A stretch of DNA of 64,000 bases from Dyella caseinilytica (GTDB lineage: Bacteria > Pseudomonadota > Gammaproteobacteria > Xanthomonadales > Rhodanobacteraceae). Position numbers and translations under genes: made by a program. The DNA is taken from assembly GCF_016865235.1 (NCBI RefSeq), contig NZ_CP064030.1:3100001-3164000 (forward strand), written 5' to 3'. The notes under the pieces were generated by a model. The model ran no database searches and was not told where the DNA came from. It worked only from the letters and a program-made list of their open reading frames with translations. Shown one piece after another: positions 51,329 through 61,345 of this stretch; positions within the stretch are counted from its first letter, which is position 1, and every line of letters starts with the position of its first letter.

Positions 51329-53713
51329 ATGCCTACATCCGCAGTTCGCCGTCACACCATTCTCTGGCTTGCGCTGGCCGCCGCCTTGGCCCTGGGCAGC
51401 ACAAGTTCCGTCCATGCTGATGATCAGCAAGCACAAGCTACCGGCTCGACCGACACAACCGATAAAGCGCACAAAAGCACCACGCTATCGACCGTCAACG
51501 TCAACGCCCAGACGCTTGCGGGTGGCTTGATGGCCACGCAGGATCAGCCCAAGCAGGTATCGACGATTTCCGCACAGGCCATCGCGGAACAACCGATAAC
51601 CGCCGACTACACCCAGATGATCAACAGTGCACCCGGCGTCAACTCCGCCTCTTACGACGGCTTTGGCTTGACCGACTCCAGTAGCTATACGATCCGCGGC
51701 TTCAACGCCAGCGAGATCGGCGTGACGCTCGATGGCGTGCCGGTGAATGATGCCGGCGACTACATCCCTTACGCCTCCGAATACGGCGAAGCGCGTAACT
51801 ACGAATCGATCACCGTGTCGCCAGGCTCGGCCGATCTGGACATGCCTGATCTGGGCGCAGTCGGTGGTCACGTCAGCTTCATCACCAAGACGCCGACGCA
51901 GAATTTCAATATCTTCGCAGGACAAAGCTTCGGCAGCGATGACGCGCGGAGCACTTATATCCGCATCAACACCGGCGATACGGGTCCGGTGCGCAGCTGG
52001 ATTTCGATATCGCAGAACTCTGATGACAAGTGGCGTGGCGGCGGCCAGGACGATATTCATCGTGTCCAGGCCAAGTCGGTATGGACCATCAACGATAGCA
52101 ACAGCATTACCGCCAACTTCAACTACAACCACGAAGAAAACTATTTCTATCAGCCGTTGACCAAGGCTCAGGTGAACCAGTACGGCTATCACTACGATTA
52201 CGGCACCACATGGGCGCCGACGCCCTCCGGCGGATTTACTGCCAGCCAGCTCTATAGCGATCCGGCGTTCTTCACGCAAAACAGCTACTACAAGCTATAC
52301 CAGAATCCCTTCAAATCCTGGGTAGCAAGCCTGGATGGCGAGTTCAAGCTGAGCCAGAACCTGTCGCTCTCGGTTATCCCTTACTTCCAGTTCGGCGACG
52401 GCAACGGCAGCTTCGCCGGTTTCCTGCCGCTGCAGACAGGCGCCAATGGCCAGCCTCAAGTGCAGGCCAACCAGGCGGCCAGCGGTTCGTATTACGCAGT
52501 ACTGGAGGCCTATCGGCCGATCACTTATCGCCCTGGCATCAATGCCAAGTTCACGCTGGATCTTGGCCTGGACAATACGCTTGACTGGGGTATCTGGTAC
52601 GAACGTTCCCGCCAGCTTGAGTACATCGACGGGCAATATGTGGATCCGCAAACCGGCGAGCCGGATGCGATCTGGGGTGACCGCGACGTACTCACCTACA
52701 GCAACGGCCTTCCGTGGAAGAACTATCAGGAATACGACCTCACCACGGTGGAGAAAGCTTTCATCCAGGACACCTGGAATCCCAGCGATGCATGGACGAT
52801 CAACGCCGGCTTTGCTTACTTACACACCGACCGCGAAAACCAGTTCGCGCTGTATCCTGGCAATCCTGATCCGGCCGATTGGACTTCGTACGAGAATACC
52901 GACGACCGCTATCACCGCTTCCTGCCTTCGCTGGGTGCATCGTGGAAGCCGGATGACAACAACCAGATTTACTACAGTATCACCCGCACCTTCCGTGCAC
53001 CGCAGGATTCGTCCACCTACGGCAACTCCCTTCTGCACTTGCCCGCGCCGCTGCCGGAAAGTGCATGGTCCAACGAACTGGGCTGGCGCTTTACCGATGG
53101 CCCGTGGACTGTGCACACCGATGCCTATCTTGCCAACATGGGCAACCGCACCGCAGTCGGCCTCGATCCGGATACGTTCATCAACTACTACATCAATGCC
53201 GGGCCGGTACGCATGGCCGGCTTCGAGGCGGAAGGCAATCTGGACCTCGGTCACGGCGTAAGCCTGTACAGCTCCTACTCCTATACGCAGGCGCAGGTGA
53301 AAAACGATCTGTACTTGCCCGCTACCGCAGACACCGCGGCTGCGTCTTACAACACGGCCGGCAAACAGTTTCCCGGCACACCACGCAATATGGCGTACTT
53401 CGGCGCGCGTTACTCTGAAAATGGCCTGACGCTTAACCTAAACGGCAAGTTCACCGGCAGCGAATACGGCGACTTCCTTAACAGCGAGCGCGTCGCATCC
53501 AACTTCACCGTCAACGGCAGCGCCAGCTACGAATTGCCCGACTTCAGCGTCCTGCACAAGACCACGATTGCGCTGAATCTGCTGAACATCCTCAACCGGC
53601 ATTATCTCGCCCTGCCCGCCAGTCCCACGATCGACGCGGCGGAGTCCTCGCCGACGTACTACGTGGGCGCGCCGCGACAGTGGTATCTGACGATCAGCAC
53701 GACTTTGTTCTGA
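51329..53713 (+). CDS. TonB-dependent outer membrane receptor
   Basis: The 794-residue protein has a signal peptide (to about residue 31, VHAD), an acidic TonB-box-like part (STLSTVNVNAQ near 52), a plug domain (about 65-190) with TIRGFNASEIGVTLDGVPVNDAGD, and a 22-strand barrel ending in a terminal Phe (TISTTLF). It imports an unknown large ligand with ExbB/ExbD/TonB energy; the plug suggests relation to siderophore or carbohydrate receptors. The ATG at 51329 follows GGGGATAG. It is followed by a strong inverted repeat and the convergent autotransporter. Confidence 0.93.
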   Translation: MPTSAVRRHTILWLALAAALALGSTSSVHADDQQAQATGSTDTTDKAHKSTTLSTVNVNAQTLAGGLMATQDQPKQVSTISAQAIAEQPITADYTQMINSAPGVNSASYDGFGLTDSSSYTIRGFNASEIGVTLDGVPVNDAGDYIPYASEYGEARNYESITVSPGSADLDMPDLGAVGGHVSFITKTPTQNFNIFAGQSFGSDDARSTYIRINTGDTGPVRSWISISQNSDDKWRGGGQDDIHRVQAKSVWTINDSNSITANFNYNHEENYFYQPLTKAQVNQYGYHYDYGTTWAPTPSGGFTASQLYSDPAFFTQNSYYKLYQNPFKSWVASLDGEFKLSQNLSLSVIPYFQFGDGNGSFAGFLPLQTGANGQPQVQANQAASGSYYAVLEAYRPITYRPGINAKFTLDLGLDNTLDWGIWYERSRQLEYIDGQYVDPQTGEPDAIWGDRDVLTYSNGLPWKNYQEYDLTTVEKAFIQDTWNPSDAWTINAGFAYLHTDRENQFALYPGNPDPADWTSYENTDDRYHRFLPSLGASWKPDDNNQIYYSITRTFRAPQDSSTYGNSLLHLPAPLPESAWSNELGWRFTDGPWTVHTDAYLANMGNRTAVGLDPDTFINYYINAGPVRMAGFEAEGNLDLGHGVSLYSSYSYTQAQVKNDLYLPATADTAAASYNTAGKQFPGTPRNMAYFGARYSENGLTLNLNGKFTGSEYGDFLNSERVASNFTVNGSASYELPDFSVLHKTTIALNLLNILNRHYLALPASPTIDAAESSPTYYVGAPRQWYLTISTTLF

Positions 53714-53730
53714 GCTCTGGCGCGCAACAG

Positions 53731-53785
53731 AACGGGTTGATTGCCCAGGCTTGAGCCAGGGCAATGCCAGGGCAATCAACCCGTT
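53731..53785. terminator. 16-bp inverted repeat between receptor and autotransporter genes
   Basis: Perfect arms AACGGGTTGATTGCCC (53731-53746) and complement (53770-53785) around a 23-bp loop that contains a further CCAGG/GCCAGGG duplication. Placed between convergent genes, it likely acts as bidirectional terminator. Confidence 0.7.
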
Positions 53786-53791
53786 GGACAG

Positions 53792-56700
53792 TTAGAACTG
53801 CCAGGTAAAACCGCCCTTGAAGCCACTATCCACAGCATGCGCGGCAATCTGCCCGTTGTAGGACAGGCTGATCGTTGCCTGCTTGTTCACGTGCAGGTCG
53901 ATCCCTGTATCTACGGCTAAAGCATTGCGCGCAATGGGAAGACCTTCCACGGTGAACGGATCACCATTTGCGAAGGCCATCACCGCATCCGGCTGCACAT
54001 TACCGAAAGCGTGACGCCACCCCAGGCTTGCGTGCGCCGTGAAGAAATCACCGTTGAACACGAAATGAGTGGACGCATGCGAGCCTAGCGTTGTGTACGT
54101 CGCCGAGTGGTTATCGCCGGTCATGGACAAGGCCGTCGGGCCGCCATACTCCTGCGAACCATCCGTATTGAGTCGCACATAGGCACCCTGCGCGAACGGC
54201 TCCAACGTGAAGGATTTGAAGTGGAAGCGATAATCTGCCTCGCCAAACAGCTGGGCCGTATACGCGTCACTGCTATCGCGCAGAGGACCACCATAGCTAG
54301 GCAAAGAGATCAAACGGTTCACATCAAATGAATGCTGCGTATACGCCGCACCGAGGCTAAGTCCCAGTGCACCCAGTTGCGTGCCTGCATAGGCGCCCAG
54401 ATGCACATCGTCGCTGGATACATTGGAACCACGCTGATTTACGTCAATCGATGTCTGGGTGTAACCGCTGACAACACCGATACGGCTGTCGCTGCCAACC
54501 GCCATATCGGCACCGACCAGGAATCCACCGAGCGTGTGCGACATGGATGCATCGTCGCCATTGCTGTCTTCATGGCCCCACGAACCGACGAACTGTCCCC
54601 ACCACGCCAGGCCATTGGCCTGTGTCTTGACCATCTGGCCGGATGTCTCATCGAGATTCTGACCATCCGGGCCAGCCTCGCGCAGACGGTTGGTCACGGC
54701 ATCGCGCACGAAGCGGCTGTCTTCCAGAAACACGTTCTGCGCGCTGGCGTGGACTTCACCCGACAACTGATCTGCCGCATAGCGGATCTGCGAATCGGTC
54801 TGAAGATTGGTCACCGCGATGAATGGCGCGCTGGATGTGGGCAGAGCCTGGATCGCAGTGAGCGTTGCCACTTGGTTGCGTGTCTGCCCCACATTCATCA
54901 ATGACTGTTGCTGGGTGACGTCGAGATAGAAGTGGTCGGCATCGTAGAGAGGGGTGATCGCCAACACTGCGCTCAGTGACGTATCGCCAGCGAGCGTGTA
55001 CGTGCCGATAAGTCCCTGATCTGCAGTGAGCAAGGTGTAGCGCGCGCCCTTGTTGAACAATTGTCCCGTCGATGGAACGACACTGACCATGGCGCCAGGC
55101 GCCAACACCGCTTTGCCATTCACCAGAATTTGACTGGATATGCCGGACTGCTGCAAATCGAGTTGCCCGACATAGACCGAGCCGGCGCTCTGCAAATAAT
55201 TACCCGCCACAGTAAGCGTCTGATACGTGCCAATACCATTGCCGGGCGCAATCGCACCCGTTACAACCACACCACCACCCATAGCGCCGCGTCCTTCCAG
55301 CAGGCCGGCATCGACCACGCTACCGGCGAGCGAACCATTGAGCACCAGCGTGCCTGCTGGACTGATGCCGGTGCTACCAGTGAAAGTATTGATGCCCGTC
55401 AGCGTTTCCACGCCGCGAGCAATGATCAGGCTGCCACCAGTGCCGCCAACCAATCCACCATCTGCCAGCACGCCCGCAAAGGTGCTCGAAGCGTTGGTCA
55501 ATTCGAGAGTACTGGCGCCCAACTCCACATTACCCGCACCCGAAAGCGATTGAATCAATGCCGGGCCTGAGATGCGAGAGATGTCCAGCGTGCCGTCTGC
55601 CTGCACCCCCGAAGAATCCGCAATACTGCCAGGGCCGGCCAGACCAAGCCAGCCATTCTGAGCAATGAGTGTTGCACCGGTATACGTGTTCGTGCCGGTA
55701 AGCTGTGCTGCACCGCCTGAAGCAATGATCAACGGTCCGCTACCCGAGATGATGCCGGCGATGCCTTGTGGCGCCATCGCTGCGGAAATCGTGTAACCAC
55801 TATTTGCCGTTGAGATCGGATTGATCGAGACAAAGAACGGCGTGTATCCGGTCTCCTGGTTCTGCAGGTCGTACATCACCGAATTGTTGAAGAAGAACGA
55901 AATACCGTAGAGCGCTTGGCCAGGACTGGTGTCGGGATCGCTTTCTCCAGCTCCATTGGGATAGATGGTGTTGCCAGGCGTTACAACATTGCTCTGGTCA
56001 CCGGAATTGTCATTGCCCGTTATGATCGACGTTGGCTGCGCGCCCGGCGCGGCGCCCGTCATGGTGAGAGTGACACCGGGATTCTCGTTTCCGTACTGAT
56101 CGACATGACCAGCCGCTGTTTCGCTGGATAACAGGCCGGCATCGTTGAGATAGATCGTCGGTGTACCCGAGTCGAGCAAGGTTTGCAGCGTAGCGCTGTA
56201 CTTGCCGCCATTGAGTGTGTAAGCAAAATTCAGATCAAACTGGTTGGCCGACACGGGCGCACCCGATAATGGGAATGTCCCCTGGCCTCCGCCATTCCAG
56301 GGCACCAGGCTGATGAACTGGGCGCGCAGCGCCGGCGTAAGATTCAAAATCACATGACCGCAGCCAGTGCAGTTTTGTGGACTGCCCTGTTCGGCGTTGG
56401 CCGCGACGATGTACCCGCTGGTGGTGAGATTGCCCAGGATACTGTTGCTGCTGAATTCACCAGCGCCGAAAATGCCAAACAGCTTGAAGGCACCGCCGTC
56501 TTCGGGACCGATGCCTTGGTTGAGGTTTTGCTGCCAGGTTGCATCCAGATAGATAGGAAGCTCACCCTGCGTGTTCACAGTGACGCCAGCGGCCTGAGCC
56601 GCCGCGATCTCGGCAAACGTATAGGCATACCCATAGGCCGGCAGGTAATAGCCTACCTGTGCGCCCGCCTGATCACCGTTCAGGCTGCCCGCAGTCGCTA

Positions 56701-57154
56701 CAGCTCCTTGGTTGATAAGAACGGGAATACCCTGGCCGTTTGTGAAGCTGGCTGCCAACGCGTTGGACGATGAGTTGTAAAACTGCACGCTCGACACCGT
56801 GGTATTGGCGCCGAGATTGCCGTAAGTGCCGTTGCCATAGAGCGTAAGCGCGGGAGAGGTGGGTGTGATCGGCGTGCCCGACACGATGGGAAACCACGGT
56901 TGTCCAGCGCTGCCTGAGCCCACATCGATATTGAAGGCGGTCGAGCCGGTATCAAAAATGTATTCCTCGGGCGCGGCGCCATTGACGCCCACATTGATAC
57001 CAAGCCGGTCCTCGGTAAATCCGCCACCGGACTCAGTAATCACATCCAAAGGAATGGTGGTTGGTTGTGACAGCGTCTGCGCATGAGCGCGTTGCGTAAG
57101 CGCCAGGATACAGGCCAATGCCAATACAGAACGTGCACATGCGATACGACTCAT
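53792..57154 (-). CDS. Autotransporter with pepsin-like aspartic protease passenger
   Basis: The 1120-residue protein has a signal peptide (to about residue 25, RAHAQ). Residues 30-445 look like a bilobal pepsin-family protease: the first active-site motif FDTGSTAF (Asp68), a second LLDSGTPTIY (Asp328), and a late LYGISFFFNNSVMYDL (415-430) that matches the ILGxxFxxxxxxxYD strand of pepsins; NCTGC at 261-265 may form a disulphide. Residues 465-740 hold autotransporter-associated repeats (QLTGTNTYTGATLI, VLNG). The C-terminal 270 residues form an autotransporter barrel ending in Phe. The likely result is a surface-displayed or released aspartic protease. The function is inferred; no homologue search was possible. 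Confidence 0.88.
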   Translation of the reverse strand: MSRIACARSVLALACILALTQRAHAQTLSQPTTIPLDVITESGGGFTEDRLGINVGVNGAAPEEYIFDTGSTAFNIDVGSGSAGQPWFPIVSGTPITPTSPALTLYGNGTYGNLGANTTVSSVQFYNSSSNALAASFTNGQGIPVLINQGAVATAGSLNGDQAGAQVGYYLPAYGYAYTFAEIAAAQAAGVTVNTQGELPIYLDATWQQNLNQGIGPEDGGAFKLFGIFGAGEFSSNSILGNLTTSGYIVAANAEQGSPQNCTGCGHVILNLTPALRAQFISLVPWNGGGQGTFPLSGAPVSANQFDLNFAYTLNGGKYSATLQTLLDSGTPTIYLNDAGLLSSETAAGHVDQYGNENPGVTLTMTGAAPGAQPTSIITGNDNSGDQSNVVTPGNTIYPNGAGESDPDTSPGQALYGISFFFNNSVMYDLQNQETGYTPFFVSINPISTANSGYTISAAMAPQGIAGIISGSGPLIIASGGAAQLTGTNTYTGATLIAQNGWLGLAGPGSIADSSGVQADGTLDISRISGPALIQSLSGAGNVELGASTLELTNASSTFAGVLADGGLVGGTGGSLIIARGVETLTGINTFTGSTGISPAGTLVLNGSLAGSVVDAGLLEGRGAMGGGVVVTGAIAPGNGIGTYQTLTVAGNYLQSAGSVYVGQLDLQQSGISSQILVNGKAVLAPGAMVSVVPSTGQLFNKGARYTLLTADQGLIGTYTLAGDTSLSAVLAITPLYDADHFYLDVTQQQSLMNVGQTRNQVATLTAIQALPTSSAPFIAVTNLQTDSQIRYAADQLSGEVHASAQNVFLEDSRFVRDAVTNRLREAGPDGQNLDETSGQMVKTQANGLAWWGQFVGSWGHEDSNGDDASMSHTLGGFLVGADMAVGSDSRIGVVSGYTQTSIDVNQRGSNVSSDDVHLGAYAGTQLGALGLSLGAAYTQHSFDVNRLISLPSYGGPLRDSSDAYTAQLFGEADYRFHFKSFTLEPFAQGAYVRLNTDGSQEYGGPTALSMTGDNHSATYTTLGSHASTHFVFNGDFFTAHASLGWRHAFGNVQPDAVMAFANGDPFTVEGLPIARNALAVDTGIDLHVNKQATISLSYNGQIAAHAVDSGFKGGFTWQF

Positions 57155-57808
57155 CTTGCTTACCTCTCCCCTGTGGCGTCATGCCACTGAACAAAATCTG
57201 CCCGAGAAGACTTTTCAGAAAGTCTCCCTGCTTATGTCAGAACGACCATCCCGGTCAGCGACGATGGCTGATCCGTTCACGGCGGCGGGATCCGGACCAT
57301 GTCCCGATCAACTCACCATGGAGTGCAGCAGACTTCTGATGCCGCCCCAGAATCGGCATCGGAATTCAACTGCCATGCGCCCTGTTCGTCACCACACAAA
57401 ACCGTCATTTCTCCCCAACGAAGTGGCATAAGAGGACAAACCTCCCTGCCCGTCACGATCACCGCCTCTGGTCGACCGCAGTCTTCGAAGTGCTATGAGA
57501 TATGACGTTCACAAAATAGAAACACCTACCTACACACGCACCAATTTGTTCAAGCACGCGATTTTTCTCCACGTATTCATAGCCGCATGACGTAAGCCTT
57601 GTGAAAGGACTGAGTCATGCCAAATAGCCAGTCACATCTGATTTAGCTTCACCAATACCTCAACGAACACAGTCGCTTGGGTGTTTACATTTCGTAGAAC
57701 CGCCATGATCCAAACGTCATTTTCAAAAAAATAAATCGCCTTGCTCAGCTTCCCGTTGAATTCACTGCGCTAGCGTGTGTACGTACGATCCTGTCAACGA
57801 GGAACGTC
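57155..57808. other. 650-bp gene-free region
   Basis: Upstream of the autotransporter (minus) and of YXWGXW copy 2 (plus). The right part (57500-57760) is AT-richer than the window and should hold the promoter of YXWGXW copy 2. I see no gene or known RNA. Confidence 0.45.
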
Positions 57809-58954
57809 ATGAAAAAGCATGCTTTTACACGCAAGGCTCTGATACACGGCTGCGCTCTTGCACTGAGTACGGCTACTGCGTTCTCAGGCGTCGCATTCAC
57901 GCTTGCATCCGCATCGGTTCACGCCGCTGCAATCGGCATCGGCATCTCGATCACCGTCGCTCCGCCACCGCTTCCAGTGTACGAACAACCGCCGATACCA
58001 GCACCAGGTTATCTATGGGCACCGGGTTATTGGGCGTGGGGCGATGGCGGCTATTACTGGGTGCCGGGCACTTGGGTGATGGCGCCGTTTGTCGGCGCGC
58101 TGTGGACGCCGGGCTATTGGGGCTGGAGTGACGGCGTCTATGTTTTCCATGAAGGCTATTGGGGAACCCGCGTTGGCTTTTACGGCGGCATCAATTACGG
58201 CTACGGCTATACCGGCGATGGTTATGCCGGTGGTCGCTGGGGCCCGGGCGGCTTCTACTACAACCAGTCGGTCAACCAGTTCGGCGGCGTGCACGTCACC
58301 AATGTGTACAACCAGACCGTGGTCAACAACGTCACTGTCAATCACGTCAGTTATAACGGCGGCAACGGTGGCGTGACCGCGCAGCCGACATCTGAGCAGG
58401 CAGCATTTGCGCGCGAGCAGCACACGCCGCCTGTCGCTGCTCAGCAGCAACACGTAGCGATGGCCGCTCAGAATCAGGCATTGCGTGCTTCGGTCAATCA
58501 CGGTAATCCAACGATTGCCGCAACCTCACGTCCGGCCGCCTTTTCGGGAGCCGGTGTCGTAGCGGCACGTGGTCCTGGCGGACCTATGCCAGCGGCGGCG
58601 GAACAGCCACATCCGGCGAACAATGCGCAACCGAACAACGCTGCACCACGCTCCGCAGGCTTTGCACCACATCCGAATCCGACACCCGCCAACCGTCCGG
58701 CCAATGAGCCCGCGCCAGCAGGCGGTGTGAACGATCAGCCGGCACACGAAGCGCCGCAACCACAACCACGCCCCGAGCCTGCGCCGGTGCCGCACGCACC
58801 GCCGCCCGCCGAACAACCGTTCCATGGCGCTGCACCGATGCCCCATCCTGGCGCGCAACCTCCTCGTGCAGCGCCACCGCATGCAGCACCACCCCACCCG
58901 GCTGAAAAGCCTAAGCCGCCAAAACGGGACGAACATCCTCCTGGCGGTGGATAA
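57809..58954 (+). CDS. YXWGXW-repeat secreted protein, copy 2
   Basis: The 381-residue protein has a signal peptide (to about residue 45, SVHAA) and the same core as the protein at 18483: PPPLPVYEQPPIPAPGYLW, PGYWAWGDGGYYWVPGTW, PGYWGWSDGVYVFHEGYWG, NYGYGYTGDGYAGGRWG and GGFYYNQSVNQFGGVHVTNVYNQTVV. The C-terminal part differs: it is Pro/Ala/His-rich (PHAPPPAEQP, AAPPHAAPPHPAEK). YXWGXW repeats have no assigned function; both copies are probably envelope or extracellular proteins. GAGGAACG precedes the ATG. Confidence 0.87.
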   Translation: MKKHAFTRKALIHGCALALSTATAFSGVAFTLASASVHAAAIGIGISITVAPPPLPVYEQPPIPAPGYLWAPGYWAWGDGGYYWVPGTWVMAPFVGALWTPGYWGWSDGVYVFHEGYWGTRVGFYGGINYGYGYTGDGYAGGRWGPGGFYYNQSVNQFGGVHVTNVYNQTVVNNVTVNHVSYNGGNGGVTAQPTSEQAAFAREQHTPPVAAQQQHVAMAAQNQALRASVNHGNPTIAATSRPAAFSGAGVVAARGPGGPMPAAAEQPHPANNAQPNNAAPRSAGFAPHPNPTPANRPANEPAPAGGVNDQPAHEAPQPQPRPEPAPVPHAPPPAEQPFHGAAPMPHPGAQPPRAAPPHAAPPHPAEKPKPPKRDEHPPGGG

Positions 58955-59086
58955 GCCCAAGTGAATCTCGCCCGATAGCATCGCAGCATTGGGACCGAGG
59001 CCGCTTCCGATAGAAGGGAGCGGCTCTCGGTATGCGCAAGCTATTCCTAGCTGATCAGACGCCCTGACAGCAGGACAATCATGGAT

Positions 59087-60295
59087 TCACCGAGTGGGTG
59101 AATCGACCGGCGCATCCCAATCGATACGATACGTGTGCTGGGCGCCAAACGCCTTGGCCGGATTGAAAAAGACCTTCAAAATAAGCGGCATCAGCATGTG
59201 TGTGAATGCTTTGGCCAATCGCCCAGAAGCCTTTTTGCTGTTGGTCTTTGCAGCATTCGCAGCCACTTTTTCGACGCGTACGCGACGCAACTGCTCATAA
59301 CAGGTGAATGCCTTCACAGGTGAGGGCAGATCGCGTAGGCAACGCGCCAATTGCACGGCACTCTCGATCGCCAGCGAAGCGCCCTGCCCCGAACTGGATG
59401 AAGGTGCATGGACGGCATCGCCCACCAGCACCATGCGCTGGCTATGCCAGCGCGGCACCGGCGGCATCATCATGCTCGCGCCTGTCATCAGAAGCTCAGC
59501 AGGATCGGCATGACGCAAGAAATTCTGTGCGGGTTGATCATCGTGATAAAGCTTACGCAATCGTTCCAGCCATTCCGCTGCAGGCACTTTGTGCACGTCT
59601 GCCAAAGTCAGCGGCACGTCGTGTGGAAGACTGCCGAACCAACAAATGCCTTTGTCGGGATCAGCCCAATAGCCGAGGAATGCGTGCTTGCCGAAGACAA
59701 AGGTCATCGCGTCGATTGGCACCTGCCCGGGATCCACCGAGGTGCCACCGCCAAAGCCCAAGAAACCTGCATATTGCGGTGTAGACGCGGAGGGATCAAT
59801 CAATTCACGCACCGTCGAACGAATGCCATCTGCGCCGATCAGGATGTCGCCGAAGGCTTGGCTGCCATCTGCAAATTGCGCTGATACGCCATCGGCCGTT
59901 TCGCTCGCTTGTATCAGTCGCTTTCCATACACGACGGGAATACCCGCTTCTTCGACCGTCTCGCGCAGCACGCGGTATAAATCGGAGCGCCAGATCACGC
60001 GGCTTGCCGGCAGACCTTCGAGTCCATCGAAGATCGATAGCGCCTTCCCGCGACTGTTGGCGATCACCATGCGATGAATCGGCTGGCTCACCGCTCGCAA
60101 TTGGGTATCCACGCCAATGATCCTCAACGCCTCAAGACCATTGGGCGCGAGCATCAAGCCGGCACCCACGCCATCTGCTGCTGCGGGATATGACTCGTAG
60201 ATAGCGGAGCGAATCCCGGCCTTGTGCAACGCCAGGGCGACTGCCGGACCGGCAATCCCCCCACCGATGATCAATGCATGTTTCGCGGCACCCAT
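59087..60295 (-). CDS. FAD-dependent monooxygenase (salicylate hydroxylase-like group A)
   Basis: The 402-residue enzyme has the Rossmann motif GGGIAG (11-16), the second FAD/NAD(P)H motif IGADGIRSTVR near residue 150 and the ribityl-binding GDAVHAPSSSSGQGASLAIESA near 290, the three signatures of class A flavoprotein monooxygenases (PF01494). They hydroxylate aromatic or polyketide-like substrates. A divergent PadR regulator gene shares the 102-bp intergenic region, so expression is likely inducer-controlled. The substrate is not known; resistance to a flavonoid, antibiotic or phenolic acid is possible. Confidence 0.9.
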   Translation of the reverse strand: MGAAKHALIIGGGIAGPAVALALHKAGIRSAIYESYPAAADGVGAGLMLAPNGLEALRIIGVDTQLRAVSQPIHRMVIANSRGKALSIFDGLEGLPASRVIWRSDLYRVLRETVEEAGIPVVYGKRLIQASETADGVSAQFADGSQAFGDILIGADGIRSTVRELIDPSASTPQYAGFLGFGGGTSVDPGQVPIDAMTFVFGKHAFLGYWADPDKGICWFGSLPHDVPLTLADVHKVPAAEWLERLRKLYHDDQPAQNFLRHADPAELLMTGASMMMPPVPRWHSQRMVLVGDAVHAPSSSSGQGASLAIESAVQLARCLRDLPSPVKAFTCYEQLRRVRVEKVAANAAKTNSKKASGRLAKAFTHMLMPLILKVFFNPAKAFGAQHTYRIDWDAPVDSPTR

Positions 60296-60330
60296 GTTTC
60301 AACCTCCGGCAAAGCCATATCGTCATAATA

Positions 60331-60346
60331 TGACTATATATAGACA
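60331..60346. promoter_or_regulatory. AT-rich palindromic operator candidate between monooxygenase and PadR genes
   Basis: CTATATATAG (60334-60343) lies within a longer imperfect palindrome ATGACTATATATAGACAT. TGAC(T)A half-sites recur at 60331 and 60352. It is placed between both starts, as expected for an autoregulated PadR repressor site. Confidence 0.55.
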
Positions 60347-60397
60347 TAAAATGACTAAATCCGCAAGATGGCGCCCATATCGTGCTCAGGAGTGCCC

Positions 60398-61021
60398 ATG
60401 AAGACCCGCCCCCGACAACGTTCACCGCTGGCGATGGTGATTCTTTCCTTTGTGCTGGAAGCGCCTTCTCATGCCTATCGCATGCATGAATTAATCAAGC
60501 AGCGCGGCAAGGACAACGTGGTCAACGTTGCGCAGCGAAACAGCGTCTATCAGACGATTGCGCAGCTGCTAGCTGCCGAGCTGATTCGGGTACGCGAGAC
60601 GCAGCAGGACGAAGGACGGCCGGAACGAGTGGTCTACGAGATCACCCCGCTGGGCAAGAAAACCTTCTACGCCTGGCTCGAAGGCATGCTGAGCGAGCCT
60701 CGACGCGAGTTCAATGAGTTTCCTGCCGCGCTGGCAACGATCATGGCGCTCCCCCCGGAGGTAGTGCTTGTTCAGCTGCAGAAACGCATGCAGACCCTCA
60801 AGCAACAGGTCGCCGATTCATCTGCTTTCAGCAAGGAATGGCTAGGCAAAGGCTTGCCACGGTTTTGCATGCTGGACGACGAATATAAGCAACTGTTGGC
60901 GAAGGCCGAAATCAAATGGCTGAGCGGATTGATTGCAGAGCTCGAATCCGGCGAGATGAGCTGGAGCGAAAAGTCGTTGCGCCAATTGGCAGCGCAGTTC
61001 GAGGTGGGCAAGCCTGGCTGA
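60398..61021 (+). CDS. PadR-family transcriptional regulator
   Basis: The 207-residue protein has an N-terminal winged helix (RSPLAMVILSFVLEAPSHAYRMHELI, VYQTIAQLLAAELIRV, GRPERVVYEITPLG) and a C-terminal helical dimer domain (PF10400-like, with long PadR C-terminus). PadR proteins repress detoxification genes until a phenolic or drug ligand binds. CAGGAG lies before the ATG at 60398. The divergent monooxygenase gene is the obvious target. No other regulator is nearby. Confidence 0.92.
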   Translation: MKTRPRQRSPLAMVILSFVLEAPSHAYRMHELIKQRGKDNVVNVAQRNSVYQTIAQLLAAELIRVRETQQDEGRPERVVYEITPLGKKTFYAWLEGMLSEPRREFNEFPAALATIMALPPEVVLVQLQKRMQTLKQQVADSSAFSKEWLGKGLPRFCMLDDEYKQLLAKAEIKWLSGLIAELESGEMSWSEKSLRQLAAQFEVGKPG

Positions 61022-61345
61022 AAGCTGGCATCCAAAACCTCGATCTATCCATGGCTGCTCACATGGGCGCGGCCAAGGCATTTGACGCCGATGCCATTCA
61101 TGGCAAATGATTGGGATTGGGGATCGATCCAACTTTTCGACATGATCCGGTGGGGACCGGGTCCATCACGACTGGGAACAGCTAGCCCAGCGTACAGGGA
61201 CAGCAGCATCGCAAGCAGCCTATGCAAGGAAGCAAAACAGGCATTGCGTGTCAGTACGCATGGGCGTGAGCGCATGGTCAGCAACGTGATTGTTTATATG
61301 GCCAGCACAAAACGTCCGAATGGTCACCGTGAAACAGGAGTTTCC
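61022..61345. other. Gene-free stretch before small carboxypeptidase-regulatory protein gene
   Basis: 324 bp with one open frame that is in phase with the next gene but lacks coding character. No feature recognised. Confidence 0.4.
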
